A stretch of DNA of 64,000 nucleotides from Carya illinoinensis (GCF_018687715.1 NC_056758.1:4030001-4094000); one strand, 5' to 3'. Shown: positions 48,745-61,710, counted from the first letter of the stretch. A program made the numbers and translations. The notes: generated by a model from the letters alone, not told the origin.

Positions 48745-51700
48745 ATGGACTTCGCACATGTGTGTACCAAGTTTACGGGCAATAATTATTCTATGTGGGC
48801 ATTTCAGTTTGAATTTTTTCTTAAGGAAAAAGATCTTTGGGGTCATATTGATGGCACTGATTGTGCATCCAACCCTAATAAATCCAAAGATTGGGCTATG
48901 CTTGATGCTAGGATTATGTCTTGGCTTCTTGGCTCGGTTGAGCCACATATTGTCACTCACTTACGACCTCATCACACCACTCAATTAATGTGAACTTACT
49001 TAAAGAAAGTCTATCATCAAGATAACGGTGCTCATCGTTTTCAGTTCGAGCATACGATTGCCATGTTTCAAAATGACAATTGTTCCATCCAAGACTATTA
49101 TTCCGCATTCCTGACTCTTTGGAACGAATATTCTGATTTAGTTACCACAAATGTTCATGTTGCCTCTCTTTCCACTATTTAAAGTATTCACGAAATGCCT
49201 CTCTTTCCACTATTCAAAGTATTCACGAGACTTGTCGTCATGATCAGTTCCTTATAAAACTTCGTCCCGAGTATGAATCTGTTTGCTCTTCTTTTCTGAA
49301 TTGCTCTCCTGTGCCTTCTCTTTATATTTGTTTTGGTAAGTTACTACGTGAAAAACAAAAGCTTAGTACTCAAGCTTCTCTGATAAGGTCTACTCCTATA
49401 GCTTATGCTGCTCAACGACAAAGACCACTTGCATATTCTAACACCTTATAGTGTTTATGCTGCAGGGAACATAGGCATATTGCTGCTAATTATCCTAAGA
49501 AATATTGTTCTTATTGCAAGAAGAATGGTCACATTATCAAAGAATGTCGTATTCGCTCCAAAATCGTCAGGCCCAAGCATTTCAGACTTCTATTATTGTT
49601 CTTCCTGTCGGGACGTCTGTAGCACATGGCTCTTCCTCAGGTGCTTCCTCTTATCGCACCTCCCGCAATAAATTACTGCACACCAGAAATGGTGCAATAG
49701 ATGCTAATGTTGGCATTATCTGAAATGGGGTTTCAAGGTAAAAATTATACTAAACTCTGGTATGTAGACTCGGGTGCTTCTAATCACATGACGAATACTG
49801 CCAGTGCTCTATGTCATGTGCAGCCCTATGCTGGTCAATTTGCCATTCAGACTGCCAATGGCAGTTCTTTGCCCATCACTACTATCGAAGATGTCTCTTC
49901 CAAATTTACTGATATGTTTCTTGCCCCTCAACTTTCCACAAATCTTATTTTTGTTTGTTAATTAGTTGATAATAATTATGCTGTTAATTTTTTTGGTAAC
50001 GCGAGAGCCGATCACGAAGGGACCTAAAGTCTGCGCTTGTTTCCATTATTTTTACCTGTTCCAACACTTTCTTCAGTTTCGTCAATTAAGTCTTTTACTT
50101 GTAATAATGTTCCTGATCTGAATATGGTGTGGCATCATTGTTTAGGTCATCCTATCACTCAAATCTTCTCTCATGTCTTGCACTCGGGTTTTCTTGATAA
50201 TAAAATACGTTCCTCTTTATCTCTTGAGTGTAATTCTTGTAAACTTGGTAAAAGTAAAATTCTTCCATTTCCTTTGAATGCTAGTAGAGCTTCTCACTAC
50301 TTTGATCTCATTCATAGTGATGTTTGGGAACCTTTTCCGGTTAGTTCACATGAAAAATTTAAGTATTATATAACTTTCATTTATGATTATAGTAGATTCA
50401 CTTGGGTTTATTTTCTTCGCTCTAAATCTAAAGTTTTTCAAACTTTCACTAAATTTTTAGCATATGTTGACAATCAATTTTATGAAACTATTAAGACATT
50501 ATGCACAGATTTTGGTGGTGAATATTTGTCTACTGAGCTTCAGGCATTCTTGGCTTTCAAATGTATTATTCATCAATATAAATGTCATGCTACTCCCCAA
50601 CAAAATGGAGTAACCGAACGTAAAAATCGTCATCTTCTTGATGTGATACGTACTCTTTTATTAGAATCCTCTGTTCCATCCATGTTCTGGGTTGAGGTTT
50701 TGAAAACTGCTACTCATTTGATTAATCGGTTACCATCCCAAGTTTTACACAAGGAGTCTCCCTATTTCCGCTTGTTTGCTACACAACCTAGTTATGAGAA
50801 TCTTCGTATTTTTGGATGTGTATGCTTTGTCCATTTACCTTCTCATGAGTGATATAAATTATCTACTCAATCTGTTAGATGTGCATTCTTGGAATATAAT
50901 GTGTTTCAAAAGGGATTTGTTTATTATGATCCTACTTTACACCGTACACGCATTTCTAGGAATATTATTTTCTTTAAAAATTAACATTTTCTTTCCTGTG
51001 TCATCTGTGCTCTCTTCTTCTACTGTGGTCCTCCCATCTTTTGAGCAACAGTTTTTAGATCTTCATCAAATCAACTCTCACTTTAAACCAGGTCTTGTGT
51101 ATACAAGACGCTCCCACCCACAGTCTCTTCCAGTGGCTCAACCAATATCTAATCCTACTATGCACCAAAATCAGTCCATTACAGCAGCTTCAGAGCACCC
51201 GGCACGTCGCTCCTCTCGAGTATCTGTACCTCCGGATAGGTATGCTTGGTTTGCTTATGCTCTTACTGCTACATTATCCAATTTTAATATTTCCACATGC
51301 TACTCACATGCTGTCAAGCATGATTGTTGGCTACAAGCTATGCAGGAAGAAATTACTGCTCTAGAGGTCAATCACACCTGGGACATTGCACCTTGTCCTT
51401 CCACCATAGTTCCTCTAGGTTACAAATGGGTTTACTCCATTAATGTTAAATCTGATGGGAGTTTGGATCGTTATAAAGCTCGACTTGTTGTACTTGGAAA
51501 TAATTAAGAAGATGGTATCAATTATGAAGAAACCTTTGCCCCTGTGACTAAGATGACCACTGTTCGTACAATTCTAGCTCTTGCTGCTTCCAATGATTGG
51601 CCACTATATTAGATGGATGTCAAGAATGTTTTTCTTCACAAGGATCTTAAAGAATGTATTTATATAAAGCCACCCTCGGGATTGAAACCCTCTCCAAACT

Positions 51701-52823
51701 CACATGTGTGTAAGTTTCGTCGCTCCCTTTATGGTCTCAAACAAGCTCCAAAGGCCTGGTTTGATAAATTTTAAACTAATTTATTAGAATTCTCATTCAA
51801 GCAGAGCAAGTATGACACTTCCTTGTTTCTTCAGAAATCAAACATGGGTACTGTTGTGCTATTGGTTTATGTTGATGATATTGTTATTACTGGTTCCGAT
51901 TCTGTTTACTTGGCCAGCTCAAGACTTATCTCTCAGAGTCCTTTCATATGAAAGATCTTGGATCTCTCACATATTTTCTTGGTCTTGAGGTACATCGTAG
52001 TCCCTCTGGTATTTCACTCAATTAACATAAGTATGCTAGTGACTTGGTGGCTACAGCTGGCCTATAAGAGGCTACTTCTGTTGATACTCCCATGGAATTA
52101 AATGGCAAGCTTCGCAAAGAGAAGGGTGACTTACTTGCCGATCCCAGTTTATATCGGAAGTTGGTGGGTAGCCTTGTTTATCTCACCATTACTAGACTAG
52201 ACATTTCTTTTGTTGTACAGCAAGTCAGTCAATTTCTTCAGACTCCTCGTCACCTTCATTTCGCTGCTGTCAGTAAGATCATACGCTATGTTCATGGCAC
52301 TTCTGCCCGTGGTTTATTCTTCCCGGTAGGCAATTCGACTCGTCTTACTGCTTATAGTGATGCTGATTGGGCTGGTTGTACGGATACACGTCGCTCCATC
52401 ACTAGTTGGTGTGTTTTCTTAGGTGATGTATTAATCTCTTGGAAGAGTAAGAAGCAAGACAGAGTTTCTAAGTCATCTACTGAATCTGAATACCGAGCGA
52501 TGTCTTTAGCTTGTTCTGAAATTATTTGGCTTCAAGGTATGCTTGCTGAGTTAAATTTTTCTGAGAACGATCCGACGCCTCTACATGCCGACAATACGAG
52601 TGTTATTCATATCACAACCAATCCTATCCATCATGAGCATACGAAGCATATTGAAGTAGATTGTCACTTTATTCGTGAAGCATTTGAAGCTCGTGTTATC
52701 ACTCTTCCACATATTTTCACTGAACTACAGATTGCTGATATCTTCACCAAGGCTCTCACTAGTCATCGACATTGCTTCCTAAACAGCAAATCGATACTTG
52801 TTGATCAACCCGCATCAATTTAA
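48745..52823 (+). pseudogene. Decayed Copia gag-pol of the older element
   Basis: Fragments in Copia order: gag from ATG 48745 (KFTGNNYSMWAFQFEFFLKE, stop at 48991-48993), zinc knuckle CSYCKKNGHIIKEC (about 49506-49547), protease WYVDSGASNHMT (about 49759), pre-integrase VWHHCLGHP, integrase core from HSDVW through CTDFGGEY to TPQQNGVTERKNRH (50037-50852), RT with KWVYSINVKSDGSLDRYKAR and a YVDD box (51868-51879), and RNase H (52092-52823) with YSDADWAGC and ESEYRA. Many stops and frameshifts interrupt it. A 35-40 bp tandem duplication (CCTCTCTTTCCACTATT) lies at about 49165-49235. The element cannot encode its own proteins. Confidence 0.92.
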
Positions 52824-52830
52824 GGGGGGC
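52821..52830 (+). promoter_or_regulatory. Polypurine tract of older Copia
   Basis: TAAGGGGGGC directly precedes the 3' LTR. Confidence 0.8.
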
Positions 52831-53104
52831 TGTCAACATACAGTAGTCCTCTCATTATTTGTAATATTGTATAGTTGTAGTATTTTAGATTGTAGGATAC
52901 ACATGACATTGCTAAATATCAGGCATAATTTAAGGTCTCACATGTTAGGCGGTACTACGCACAGTGCTGTCAAGTATCAGACGTAATTGAAGGAATCACA
53001 TATTAGGTGGTATTTCTGCTCAAAATAGACAGTACATAGCCATGTAAATTTATTCTATAAAATGGGAGGAAATCTTCTGAAAGGATCATTGAATCCATTT
53101 GACA
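52831..53104 (+). repeat. 3' LTR of older Copia
   Basis: 274 bp, TGTCAACATACAG to CCATTTGACA. It is the partner of 47807-48064. Confidence 0.92.
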
Positions 53105-53395
53105 GCAGTGAGTTCCGATACAAAGAATCAACAACGATGAACATATAATCCAACGTCGAACATATAATCCAACGTCTATCTTTGATCTGGAAAGGGCTAC
53201 TGCCGAGTTTGATATCAAATGCCACAAGATCAGGAGCATTAACAGAAGAAGATCACTTTTTAAGGGAATTACTTAACTCAGAGATACAGGAATCTAACTG
53301 CTCAGCACTGTATACTACGCTCACCTTCACTTCAACTCCCTCATCGACTTGTGGCCCATTTCGGGTAGATCAAGTGAAGTTGGAATATTATTCAT
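53105..53395 (-). pseudogene. WRN-type exonuclease-like copy 3, 5' half
   Basis: The minus strand starts at ATG 53395 with MNNIPTSLDLPEMGH, parallel to copy 2, then contains several stops and frame changes. The end, next to the Copia LTR, reads SSLLILCIGTHC, equivalent to LLILCVGTRC of copy 1. The codon after it continues on the other side of the Copia element as YLIVRL. The break therefore falls within one codon neighbourhood of the same gene. Confidence 0.85.
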
Positions 53396-54136
53396 AGTAC
53401 TTTTCTGGCTTCCACCGGCTGCCTCCATCTATACATCATGAAGAAGTACTGAAACACGAATTGAACGAGCTGGAATTATTAAGCACTACCTGCATGCAAT
53501 GAGCAGATATATATATATATATATATATATATATCATGTATATGTAGTACTTGCATCGATCAGTACAGCCGCTGGACTTCAATTATTAGGTTTATCGATA
53601 GAGCTTTGTTACTCATAAGTCTATACATCACACACTACATAATTTTTTATTTTTTTTATTTTTTAAATTTATTTTTTAAATTTTATTTAGTTTTATTTTT
53701 TTTAAAATAATAGAATTCTTCTATTAATTATCCATATACTACATATTTAATTAAAAAATTAAAAAAAATAATACGTAATGTATGAAATTTATGAATAGAA
53801 TTTTCCTTATCCGTATATTTAACCTGCATGCATGCAATGATCATCTGCATGGCAGGATTCGATGTTTAAACACGTGCATGCAGACGGAATTAGCATTCAC
53901 TTACCTAAAAAAAAAACGAAAAGGGTTGATGAATTTGTAGAGAGAATTTAATTGTCACTTCATAATTAATGGGTAATCATGACAATTACCGAATCCCATA
54001 TATATGTACCCAGATTCAATCTATAATTAATGGCTTAATTCTTTGCCAAGTTATAATATGTGGCCAGAAACTATAAATGGAATCGACCTTTGCCTACAAT
54101 AATATTATACACTACATTATTATTTTATTTATATTT
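53396..54136. other. Intergenic DNA with possible MITE
   Basis: It contains (TA)n at about 53507-53534. A roughly 220-bp stretch (53606-53825) has loosely complementary ends (ACTCATAAGTCTATACATCA and the inverse of ATGTATGAAATTTATGAATA) and resembles a MITE. The evidence is weak. No coding sequence is recognised. Confidence 0.45.
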
Positions 54137-54264
54137 CACTATAAGAAAAATAGATTTTTAATAATTAATTATAGTAACGAAAAGATTATTAACAATCAAA
54201 ATTAGTTACTAATAGTCTTTTCGTTGCTATAAATTAATCGTAATTATCTATTTTTCTTGTAGTG
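54137..54264. mobile_element. 128-bp foldback MITE with CACTA-type ends
   Basis: The left end CACTATAAGAAAAATAG and the inverse of the right end, CACTACAAGAAAAATAG, differ by one base. CACTACAAGAAAA is the hallmark terminus of plant CACTA (En/Spm) transposons. The interior is almost entirely foldback (AGTAACGAAAAGA / TCTTTTCGTTGCT). No clear 3-bp target duplication. Confidence 0.8.
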
Positions 54265-56755
54265 TCTCATTATATATGATACGGTTCATTTATCACTATT
54301 TTATGATAAAAAAAATATGTAATAAATGATTATTTAATATAATAAATGTATCATATTTTACCTAATGAGATATAAGTAAAATGATAATATAATGTATAAA
54401 AAAATTTTTATGAACCGGGTATGGGGCGCTTGCATGTAATTGAGACGGCCACCTGATCATGATCATGCGTACCATTAAATGGATCTTTGATCTTTACAGA
54501 AAAAGATGAAATTAAAATACTTGATCATGAGGGTATTGATCTCAAATTAACGTCTAATGGAGTTTCTTATTAATTAATGAGTAATCTACGTATAGTAATA
54601 GAGTGCATAAGTATCACGTAATCGTTTTAAAAAAAAAGTGACGTTCGTTATTAAAAAATTAATTTTTTTTATATAAGTCTCGTATTTATCTTTTTTTTTT
54701 ATAAATTATGTAACGTTTATATATTTTACGATTATAAATATTATTTCTATTGTGTACGTATAGACGAATAATAAAAGTTCAAGAAAAGCTGATCATCCTC
54801 GATCCTCTTTATCTGCTTTATATATAACTTGAATTAATTTATACGTAAATTCAATCACAGCTAGCTCTTGATCATTATAGCACACAAATCATAATTAATA
54901 CTATTTTTACTTGCTTTTTTCTTCTTTTCTTCCCTAGCTAGCTAGATTGCAAACTATTATTTTATGATCTTCTTCTATGCGTTACATTCAAATTTTCCAA
55001 AAATTGCCAGCAATTAATTTTACTCTCGTTAAAACACAATATTTGGATTATTTATAATTAAGTACTCTTTTAAAGTATAGTATTTTCTTAATATTTTTAA
55101 GTAGTTATAGTATCAAATAAAATATAAGTGTTTTTTATATATAATATATAAAAATTATGTTATATTATCTCAATATTCATCATTTGTTAATGAGAAGTCC
55201 ATTTGTTATAATTTGCATGTACAACTATTTTATTTACTAGACGAAAAAGAAATGCTTCTTTTACAAATGAATTTCATAAAATTAAATTTTAAAAAAATAA
55301 ATTCATAAATTAATATAAATTGATTTGATATGTCAGATTATAAAATTCTTTTTAATACTATCAAATAGATACGACGTATCACACTAAATAATATCAATTT
55401 ATAAATTTACTATTATAACATCTCTGTAAGTCTATCAATTCTCCTCGTGACATAAGAATAACTTAATTTTGAAAAGAGTATTAAGATTTTAAAGATATGT
55501 TTCCTTAGATTAATTTAAATGATATAACAAAGAGTTTAAAAAAAAAAAATAGTCGATTGCATGGCAGGGAGTGAATCATTTTGTAAGACAAAATTTCAGC
55601 AGAAGTAAATATACGAACGGAAAATTAATATGGGTTCTGATATATATAGTTATATTTTTATTTTATATATATTTTATCGATATAATTGATTAAAATAATT
55701 ATTTTATATTAAAAAGTACTATATATTGAATTTTTGAATTAATATATCATTAAAATTAATTATATAAGAATTATGTTCTAACTTGAAATAAAATAAGCAT
55801 ACAACTTAATTAAATTAGTGATTCCCAATTCTCAGACACGGCCACAATATTTTAGTAAAGAAATGCCATTGGTTTGGCCAAACCTTTCTTTTCACTTGAT
55901 TTGGCTCTGTTTTCAGAATGATTTCTCTGTTTCTTTCTCTAGCATTTCTTCCTGACAACATTCGGTACGTTCTCTGATGCTTATGTGACTCTTATAGGAT
56001 ACTTCTATGTTCCCTTGTTGTTTGGCTGCCGAGAAAACTGAAGAAACTCTAACCAAATGAAATTAAAGTTTTTTGAAATTTTAATCTTACGAGTTTTAGT
56101 TTTTTCTTTTTTTGCCTCACTTCGAAATGAGGAAAAGCCCATATTAGCTATGTCAATTCGATTTTTTTTGTTTCATGTAAATTCGGCATTTTGTTTCCTC
56201 GCAGAATAACAGAAAATTTGTTTCTACAATACCTAACTAATTTCTTTGGTTTTCTCTGCGGCCGAACGTAGGATTTGGGTTTTTGTGATGGGATTCCTTT
56301 GTAGTTTTTAATAAAACTTTTGTTTAATAATTTCTACGTTGTTCAGGGGATAATTCTGTTTTCCTTTTTAGATTATAGCTTCGTGTGGAAGCGCAGGAAG
56401 CAGAAATGGGAATGAGAAACATCACTTTTTGAGATTGTTATGCCCTTTCCAATATTTGAGGTTGGTTGGGATAATCCAATAATATATAATATTTTAGTTT
56501 TCGTTGTGGTTCGAAATTTATGTAAATTAAACAATGATGGTTCTTTGTGTGATTTTGGCGGTTGCATGATCATATGATCCATTGAATTATGAGCTTTCAG
56601 TGGATTATGGTATTCATTTAGCTCAAAAGGTTTTGTGGGTTTTCCTATCCTGTTGTGAAAGTTTGGGTTTTTATATTAGTGTCTAATTTTGTGTAAACAT
56701 TTTGGTTTATTGGTATTAGACGGTTGGAGGGCGAGTTAAAGGGACTATTCATGTA
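54265..56755. other. Intergenic DNA and leader of the 56756 gene
   Basis: It includes a diverged family B MITE (54580-54755). From about 55850 the base composition becomes less AT-extreme and TTTCTTTCTCTAGC-type stretches appear. The transcribed leader of the next gene probably lies here, with an acceptor TATTAG near 56719. Exact exon limits cannot be given. Confidence 0.5.
54580..54755. mobile_element. hAT-like MITE, family B copy 2 (diverged)
   Basis: The left end GAGTAATCTACGTATAGTAA and the inverse of the right end are complementary in outline. The centre shares the GTTTTAAAAAAAAAGTGA / TTAAAAAATTAATTTTTT pattern with 14497-14666. No target duplication found. Confidence 0.5.
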
Positions 56756-58039
56756 ATGGATCATAGTTATTCTGAGGAAAGTGATTCAATTGTTGATTTG
56801 GAAAGTGGCGAGACCACAAGCGAAGAAGATGGAATTGAAGACTTGGATGTGGGTGGTAAGCATGCAAAGAAAACGTTGAGTAGGCTGAGGAGTGGATGTA
56901 TTAGTTTTGATGGATCAGTGGGGGATATTGATGGATTAGATTCAACAAAGACTGTATTACAGCCTGATAAGAATTTGAAAATATTGGAAGGTGAGGTGGA
57001 AGGACAGGCAGCGGGTATGGTGAAGATGAAAATGGCAAATGAGAAAAGGAAAAAGGCAAGCTCGAAGAAACCTCCCAAGCCACCCCGTCCTCCTACCGGT
57101 CCGTTATTGGATGCAGCAGATATGAAGTTGGTCAGAGAAATTTCTGAGCTTGCAAGATTGAGGCGTGCAAGGATTGAACGAAGGAAGGAAGTGAAGAAAA
57201 TGAGAGCAGATAAAGCATCATCTTCAAATGGTAACCTTGTTGCATTGGTCATCACCATGCTCTTCTTCTTTGTGATAATCTTCCAGGGTAATTTTGTCCT
57301 ACTAATGCTGTTTACTACCATGGAGATTGCATTATGTTGTCACTGATTGATAATTTATTTTTTCTTTTTGGTTGTTTGTTATTCATCTCATTACCTTAAA
57401 AGGTTTTCACTTAATATAAAGGCTTTTGAAAAACAATTAAAAATTTATTCTTCTACTCAAGAGTGATGACACTGAAAAGATAATAAGGTAAGAGTCCTCT
57501 CAAAATTATATAATAGTATAAACAAATAAATTTTAGTAGTGCAGAGTAGCTGAGGAATATGAGAATGTGGTATATACTGGTGCCAATTTAATCCTTGCAC
57601 ATGCATTTCGTATATTTTTGTTTGTACATTTCCCTGCTTATAGTTGTCCTTCATTCAATAATTTTTTTTTCCCCCTACTTTCAGGTATATTGGGCTTTCG
57701 TATGTGATGCCTCAAGATGTGGCCGTCTTCAAATTTCACCAAGTAGATTCCTGTACATCTGCTTCTTGTCCTTTTTCTCCCCTTATCATTGTTTCGGTTT
57801 GGCTTTGCAATTTATGTTATAATTATATTCCATGTTTGATGATATATCAGATTACTTACTTGATCTGATGTGATACATAGCAATGCTACCTTGTTTCCAG
57901 TTTTCTTATTTTGCTAAGACGTGTGCAAATATTTGTAATTATTTGTTAGATAGCTGCAAAAGTACCATGCTTATTATACAGGCAAGTGATTGTAGACAAT
58001 AAAATGGGATTGCCAAACAAGGAGAAATATAAAAACAAT

Positions 58040-58086
<47 letters not shown>

Positions 58087-58253
58087 GTTTATGTATCTGT
58101 CTCTCTCTTTGAATTATCAATTCCATATGCAATTTTATTTTGTAATTTGAGATATAAAATGCAGGAGTTTGCTTTAGAAGTGTTCAAGTATTAGTCTCCA
58201 CATATCCAGAGTCCGCAGTGATGGTAGTTGGTGGTGAGATTCAAGTTGAATAG
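56756..58253 (+). CDS. Small predicted tail-anchored membrane protein of unknown function, 206 aa
   Basis: Two exons, 56756-57287 and 58165-58253, join in phase 1 (donor CAGG|GTAATT, acceptor AATGCAG) and end at TAG. The N-terminus is acidic and serine-rich (residues 1-35). Residues 98-113 are a Lys/Pro stretch (KKASSKKPPKPPRPP). Residues 117-150 are charged and helix-forming (KLVREISELARLRRARIERR). Residues 160-176 are one hydrophobic segment (NLVALVITMLFFFVIIF), followed by a short tail. This layout suggests a single-pass protein with its bulk in the cytosol (inference). I know similar plant proteins only as uncharacterised. The last exon may be truncated: the tail after the membrane segment is short, and a stop is followed by what looks like more coding-type sequence in another frame (GTNGYGPDSWIP). 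The intron holds a (CT)n tract. Confidence 0.72.
58041..58082. repeat. (CT)n microsatellite
   Basis: About 21 units in the intron of the 56756 gene. Confidence 0.93.
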
Positions 58254-59776
58254 TTTAACACCCTTCTGCTAGGGGACCAATGGTTATGGACCTGATTCTT
58301 GGATCCCCAAGTATGTTACTTACTCTCCATTTCAAATTTTAACGTAGAAAAATGTCTCTGCAATTACTATCTCCATTTTGGGTAAGAAGTGTTTGGTTCT
58401 TGTTGATAACAAGGTAGTGTTTATTGTTGAAGAATGAGAACTTTGCACAGCTGCAGAAAATCTAGAGTTTGTTGTCTTTAGGTCTTGCTAAATCTTTTGT
58501 TCCACGACGTATACTTTTAGTAGATGCAGGAGTCTCTTACAGGTGTGGATAATTAATAGATCTTTTGGGCAGGATCTGATGAAACTCTGGATCCTGATTT
58601 GTCCATGTGTGGCAAAGTTATTAATATTTGGTTTCACGGAAATATAGCCAGTTTGGCCACAGTAAATGTTATTATTCCCACGGCGCACAAAGCACATGGA
58701 GCTGGATTCACAAGGACTCTGGTGCAGGCTCGCGGCTTCATTTTATGGTGAATATGGCGGTTCAAAGTTCTATTGTCCTGTGGCCAGACATGGAGGAAAG
58801 AGGAACTTTTTTCCCCTTTGTCCCCTCTTGATGAGAGAATGTAATATCTGCATATCAGCAGAAACTATTCTGATGACATTTCTTTTACATACAATAAATA
58901 TTATCAAAAACTATATCATGTACAGATTATATGAATTTTGTTGTGAACTTCAATTTATTTTTCTTCCATTGTCCACAATGATGAGAGAATGTAATAGCAT
59001 CATTATATGATTTATGCATGTGGCATGTGGCATGTGGCTTTTGAAAAGATTGTGCCACTGATCTTAAATCGCAGTCCTTGAAGATGCACTCCAACCAGAC
59101 GAGACAAGGAATCTAAAAGAGAAAAGTAAAAGGAGGAAAAAGATACGTTTCCAAAAGTGAGAGAGTAAACATGTCAAACAAAACAAGAGACAGAATCCTG
59201 ACTACACCCAACTAATCGAAGAACTTATCCAATTGCCACCATCCATGCAACCGACGTGCCTCCCCACTTGAAAAGTTAAAGGAACGAACATCGATTCAAC
59301 ATAATAATAGTTAAAAAAGATTACCGGTATTCCGTCGCTTGCAGTTAATGGTTGATGCCAAAATTAACATTTTTCTAAACAATTTGCACCATTCATCTTC
59401 GTTAAAAGATCTAGTACCCGTTTATTGGACATATCGGGGAAAGCCAAAAATAATTCAATAATTGTCTGCAATAAAATGAGCTTAGCACATGATGGTTGGA
59501 ATCCACATCCATAACAAGGCCCCCTCTTATGGTAGAATAACTTGTACGATTGATGCTGCAGTTACCAGGCTGTTTAACTACGGTTCATGCAGAAATACTT
59601 CGAATTAAACTCCTACATTCTGTCCATATAATTGTTCAAAAAGATCACAAACACTAAGATGCTAAACGTCTGGAGAAAATAAAACAGTTTCATGTGGAGA
59701 TGTCCAGTTATCACGTTTTCTTGCAGATAACCATCTTGATCTTAATACTCAATAGGATCAGCTATTAAGAAACTAA
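58254..59776. other. Convergent intergenic region
   Basis: It lies between two convergent genes and should hold both 3' untranslated regions. ATGAGAGAATGTAAT occurs twice (about 58830 and 58980), as GATGAGAGAATGTAATA. No other gene is recognised. Confidence 0.5.
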
Positions 59777-61710
59777 TTAAGATTTCACTGACTGAACTCG
59801 AGGCCTCCAGAGTCCCAGCCTATACTTGTGGGCATATTTCAATATCAGCTTCCTCTGCAAAACAAAAAAAGGGTGTCAGAATTTATGCAAGATGTTTTTT
59901 TTGGAGGGGAGGTGGTGTTAGTAGAATTTAAGAAAGCCAACCAGGAGTAATCATGTCTAATATCACAAAATCATGGCCCAAGTTTTAACTAGTAAGCATA
60001 AAATGGCAGCCTTATTTACAAGTTGTTTTTTTTTTAATATGTAAAAATATTATATATATCAAAAAGAGTAACCAAGTACACTGAACGTATACAACAAAAC
60101 ACCTAGCCCATAATAAAGCGCCCCTAATGACCCAAAAACAACCCACAATACACTAATCCCAAAATACCCAAAAATTACACTGAACCTCAACCCCTTGTTT
60201 CCCATATAACTAATACCCAAGCCAAACCCCAACCCCTTGTGGTTCCCGTCTTCACATTGCCCTCCCTTTAGACTTTCCTCTAACTGAGCTACCTCCCTTA
60301 GTGTCGTAGCTAATTGCCCAAGAAAGACGTTGTAACTCCCTGTTTTTCTTGAAACTTTTGGTTTCAAGCGCGTGGCTTGCCTCAATCGCGGTGATTAGTT
60401 CATTGAACTGGTCTTCACATCCTCCTTGTGAAATCCCCACGAAAGGCAGAATCTCGTTAACTTTAGGCAGAATCCAATCCGCTATCAAAGGAAAAGAGAC
60501 CAAGGGAGCAATATTATCCTCAGACACATTAACCAATTGCATTCCCAATTCTAGACTTTCTTCCACGCAAGGCACCAACGACAAGTCCCGTACCTCCTCA
60601 TCAACTCCATTGTTTCTTTCCATCCCCATTAGAGCTTCTAGGGTGACAGCAAGTCCCTTCAACTCAGGCAACCCTAAACGTGCAACTTCAGCAGAACCTA
60701 CGTCTCCTTTAACAGCATAAAAGATATGCGTGTAAATGTAAATGTAATTCATTAATGTTAAGGCCATTGTATTTTCTTTTTACAAGTTATTAACAGCATA
60801 AAAGAGATGCGTGTAAGACCTGATTCATACCATTTTCCCCCCTCCATACCTCATAAACGTAATTCATTAATGTTAAGGCCAATGTATTTTCTATATGTGT
60901 GTGTATCTTTTTATATATATGTCCATGTGCGTGCGTATAAAGATATAGATGAACCCAAATATATTCATCCACAAAGTCGCAAAATGGCATCTGGCCAATA
61001 CAGCCACGGTCAAAGGTCTAACCACTCGTATTCACATAGTATTATGTACTGCCTGCCATTCTCGAACTAGTTCACAATACTAATAGGTTTTGAATGAGAC
61101 CCAGGTAAAACAGAATCTAGTGATTGCTACTAACTTAGTGCCTCACACTACTATAATAGGCCAAAATGTTATCGGTAGCCAATAAGAGAACCTACCACTA
61201 GCACATAATATGATGAGACAATAGAGAACCATCAACACTAAAGTTATTACATCTTCAAAGTCATCAACTTATCAAAAAAAAAACATCTTCAAAGTCATCA
61301 TACTATAGCAGTCCTATTATGTCTGGGAAGTCAAGCAAGGTCTAAAATTTCCATCGATCAATGCCAATCAAATCCTCAGGTTTGAGGCATAGAAAAATGT
61401 AACAACCTATCAAGATCAATATGGCATGATAACTTGTTATATTTCATACCTTGTGACAAATGCCAAGCTGAGATATCATTAGACAGCCATATTCATACCA
61501 AAACCAGATCACAGAGCTACCGTGATTGTACCTTGAATAAAAATAAACGGCTGCCATATAGGAACGTATCGCCAGTGATAAAACAACATGCTACAGCATC
61601 ACTATAACTCATAACACATGCATGAAACCTAGACAAAAATATATTACTTGAGAAATACTAATTGTTCAACTGCAAACCAAAATTGGTTGCATAAAAACTT
61701 AAAATAAAAA

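Larger units (their letters stand above)
47807..53104 (+). mobile_element. Older, decayed Ty1/Copia retrotransposon splitting exonuclease copy 3
   Basis: LTRs at 47807-48064 (258 bp) and 52831-53104 (274 bp) start TGTCRACRTACAG and end GACA. They differ at about a dozen or more sites, plus a 16-bp indel. The primer binding site TGGTATCAGAGC follows the 5' LTR, and AAGGGGGG precedes the 3' LTR. Flanks are GTAGC (47802-47806) and GCAGT (53105-53109). Copy 2 of the exonuclease gene has GCAGC here, so each side has one C/T change from an original GCAGC duplication. Coding fragments run gag, protease, integrase, RT, RNase H. Confidence 0.94.

Noticed and set aside
60349..60720. 123-residue plus-strand open frame
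   Set aside because: Antisense shadow of the LINE ORF1 remnant on the minus strand.
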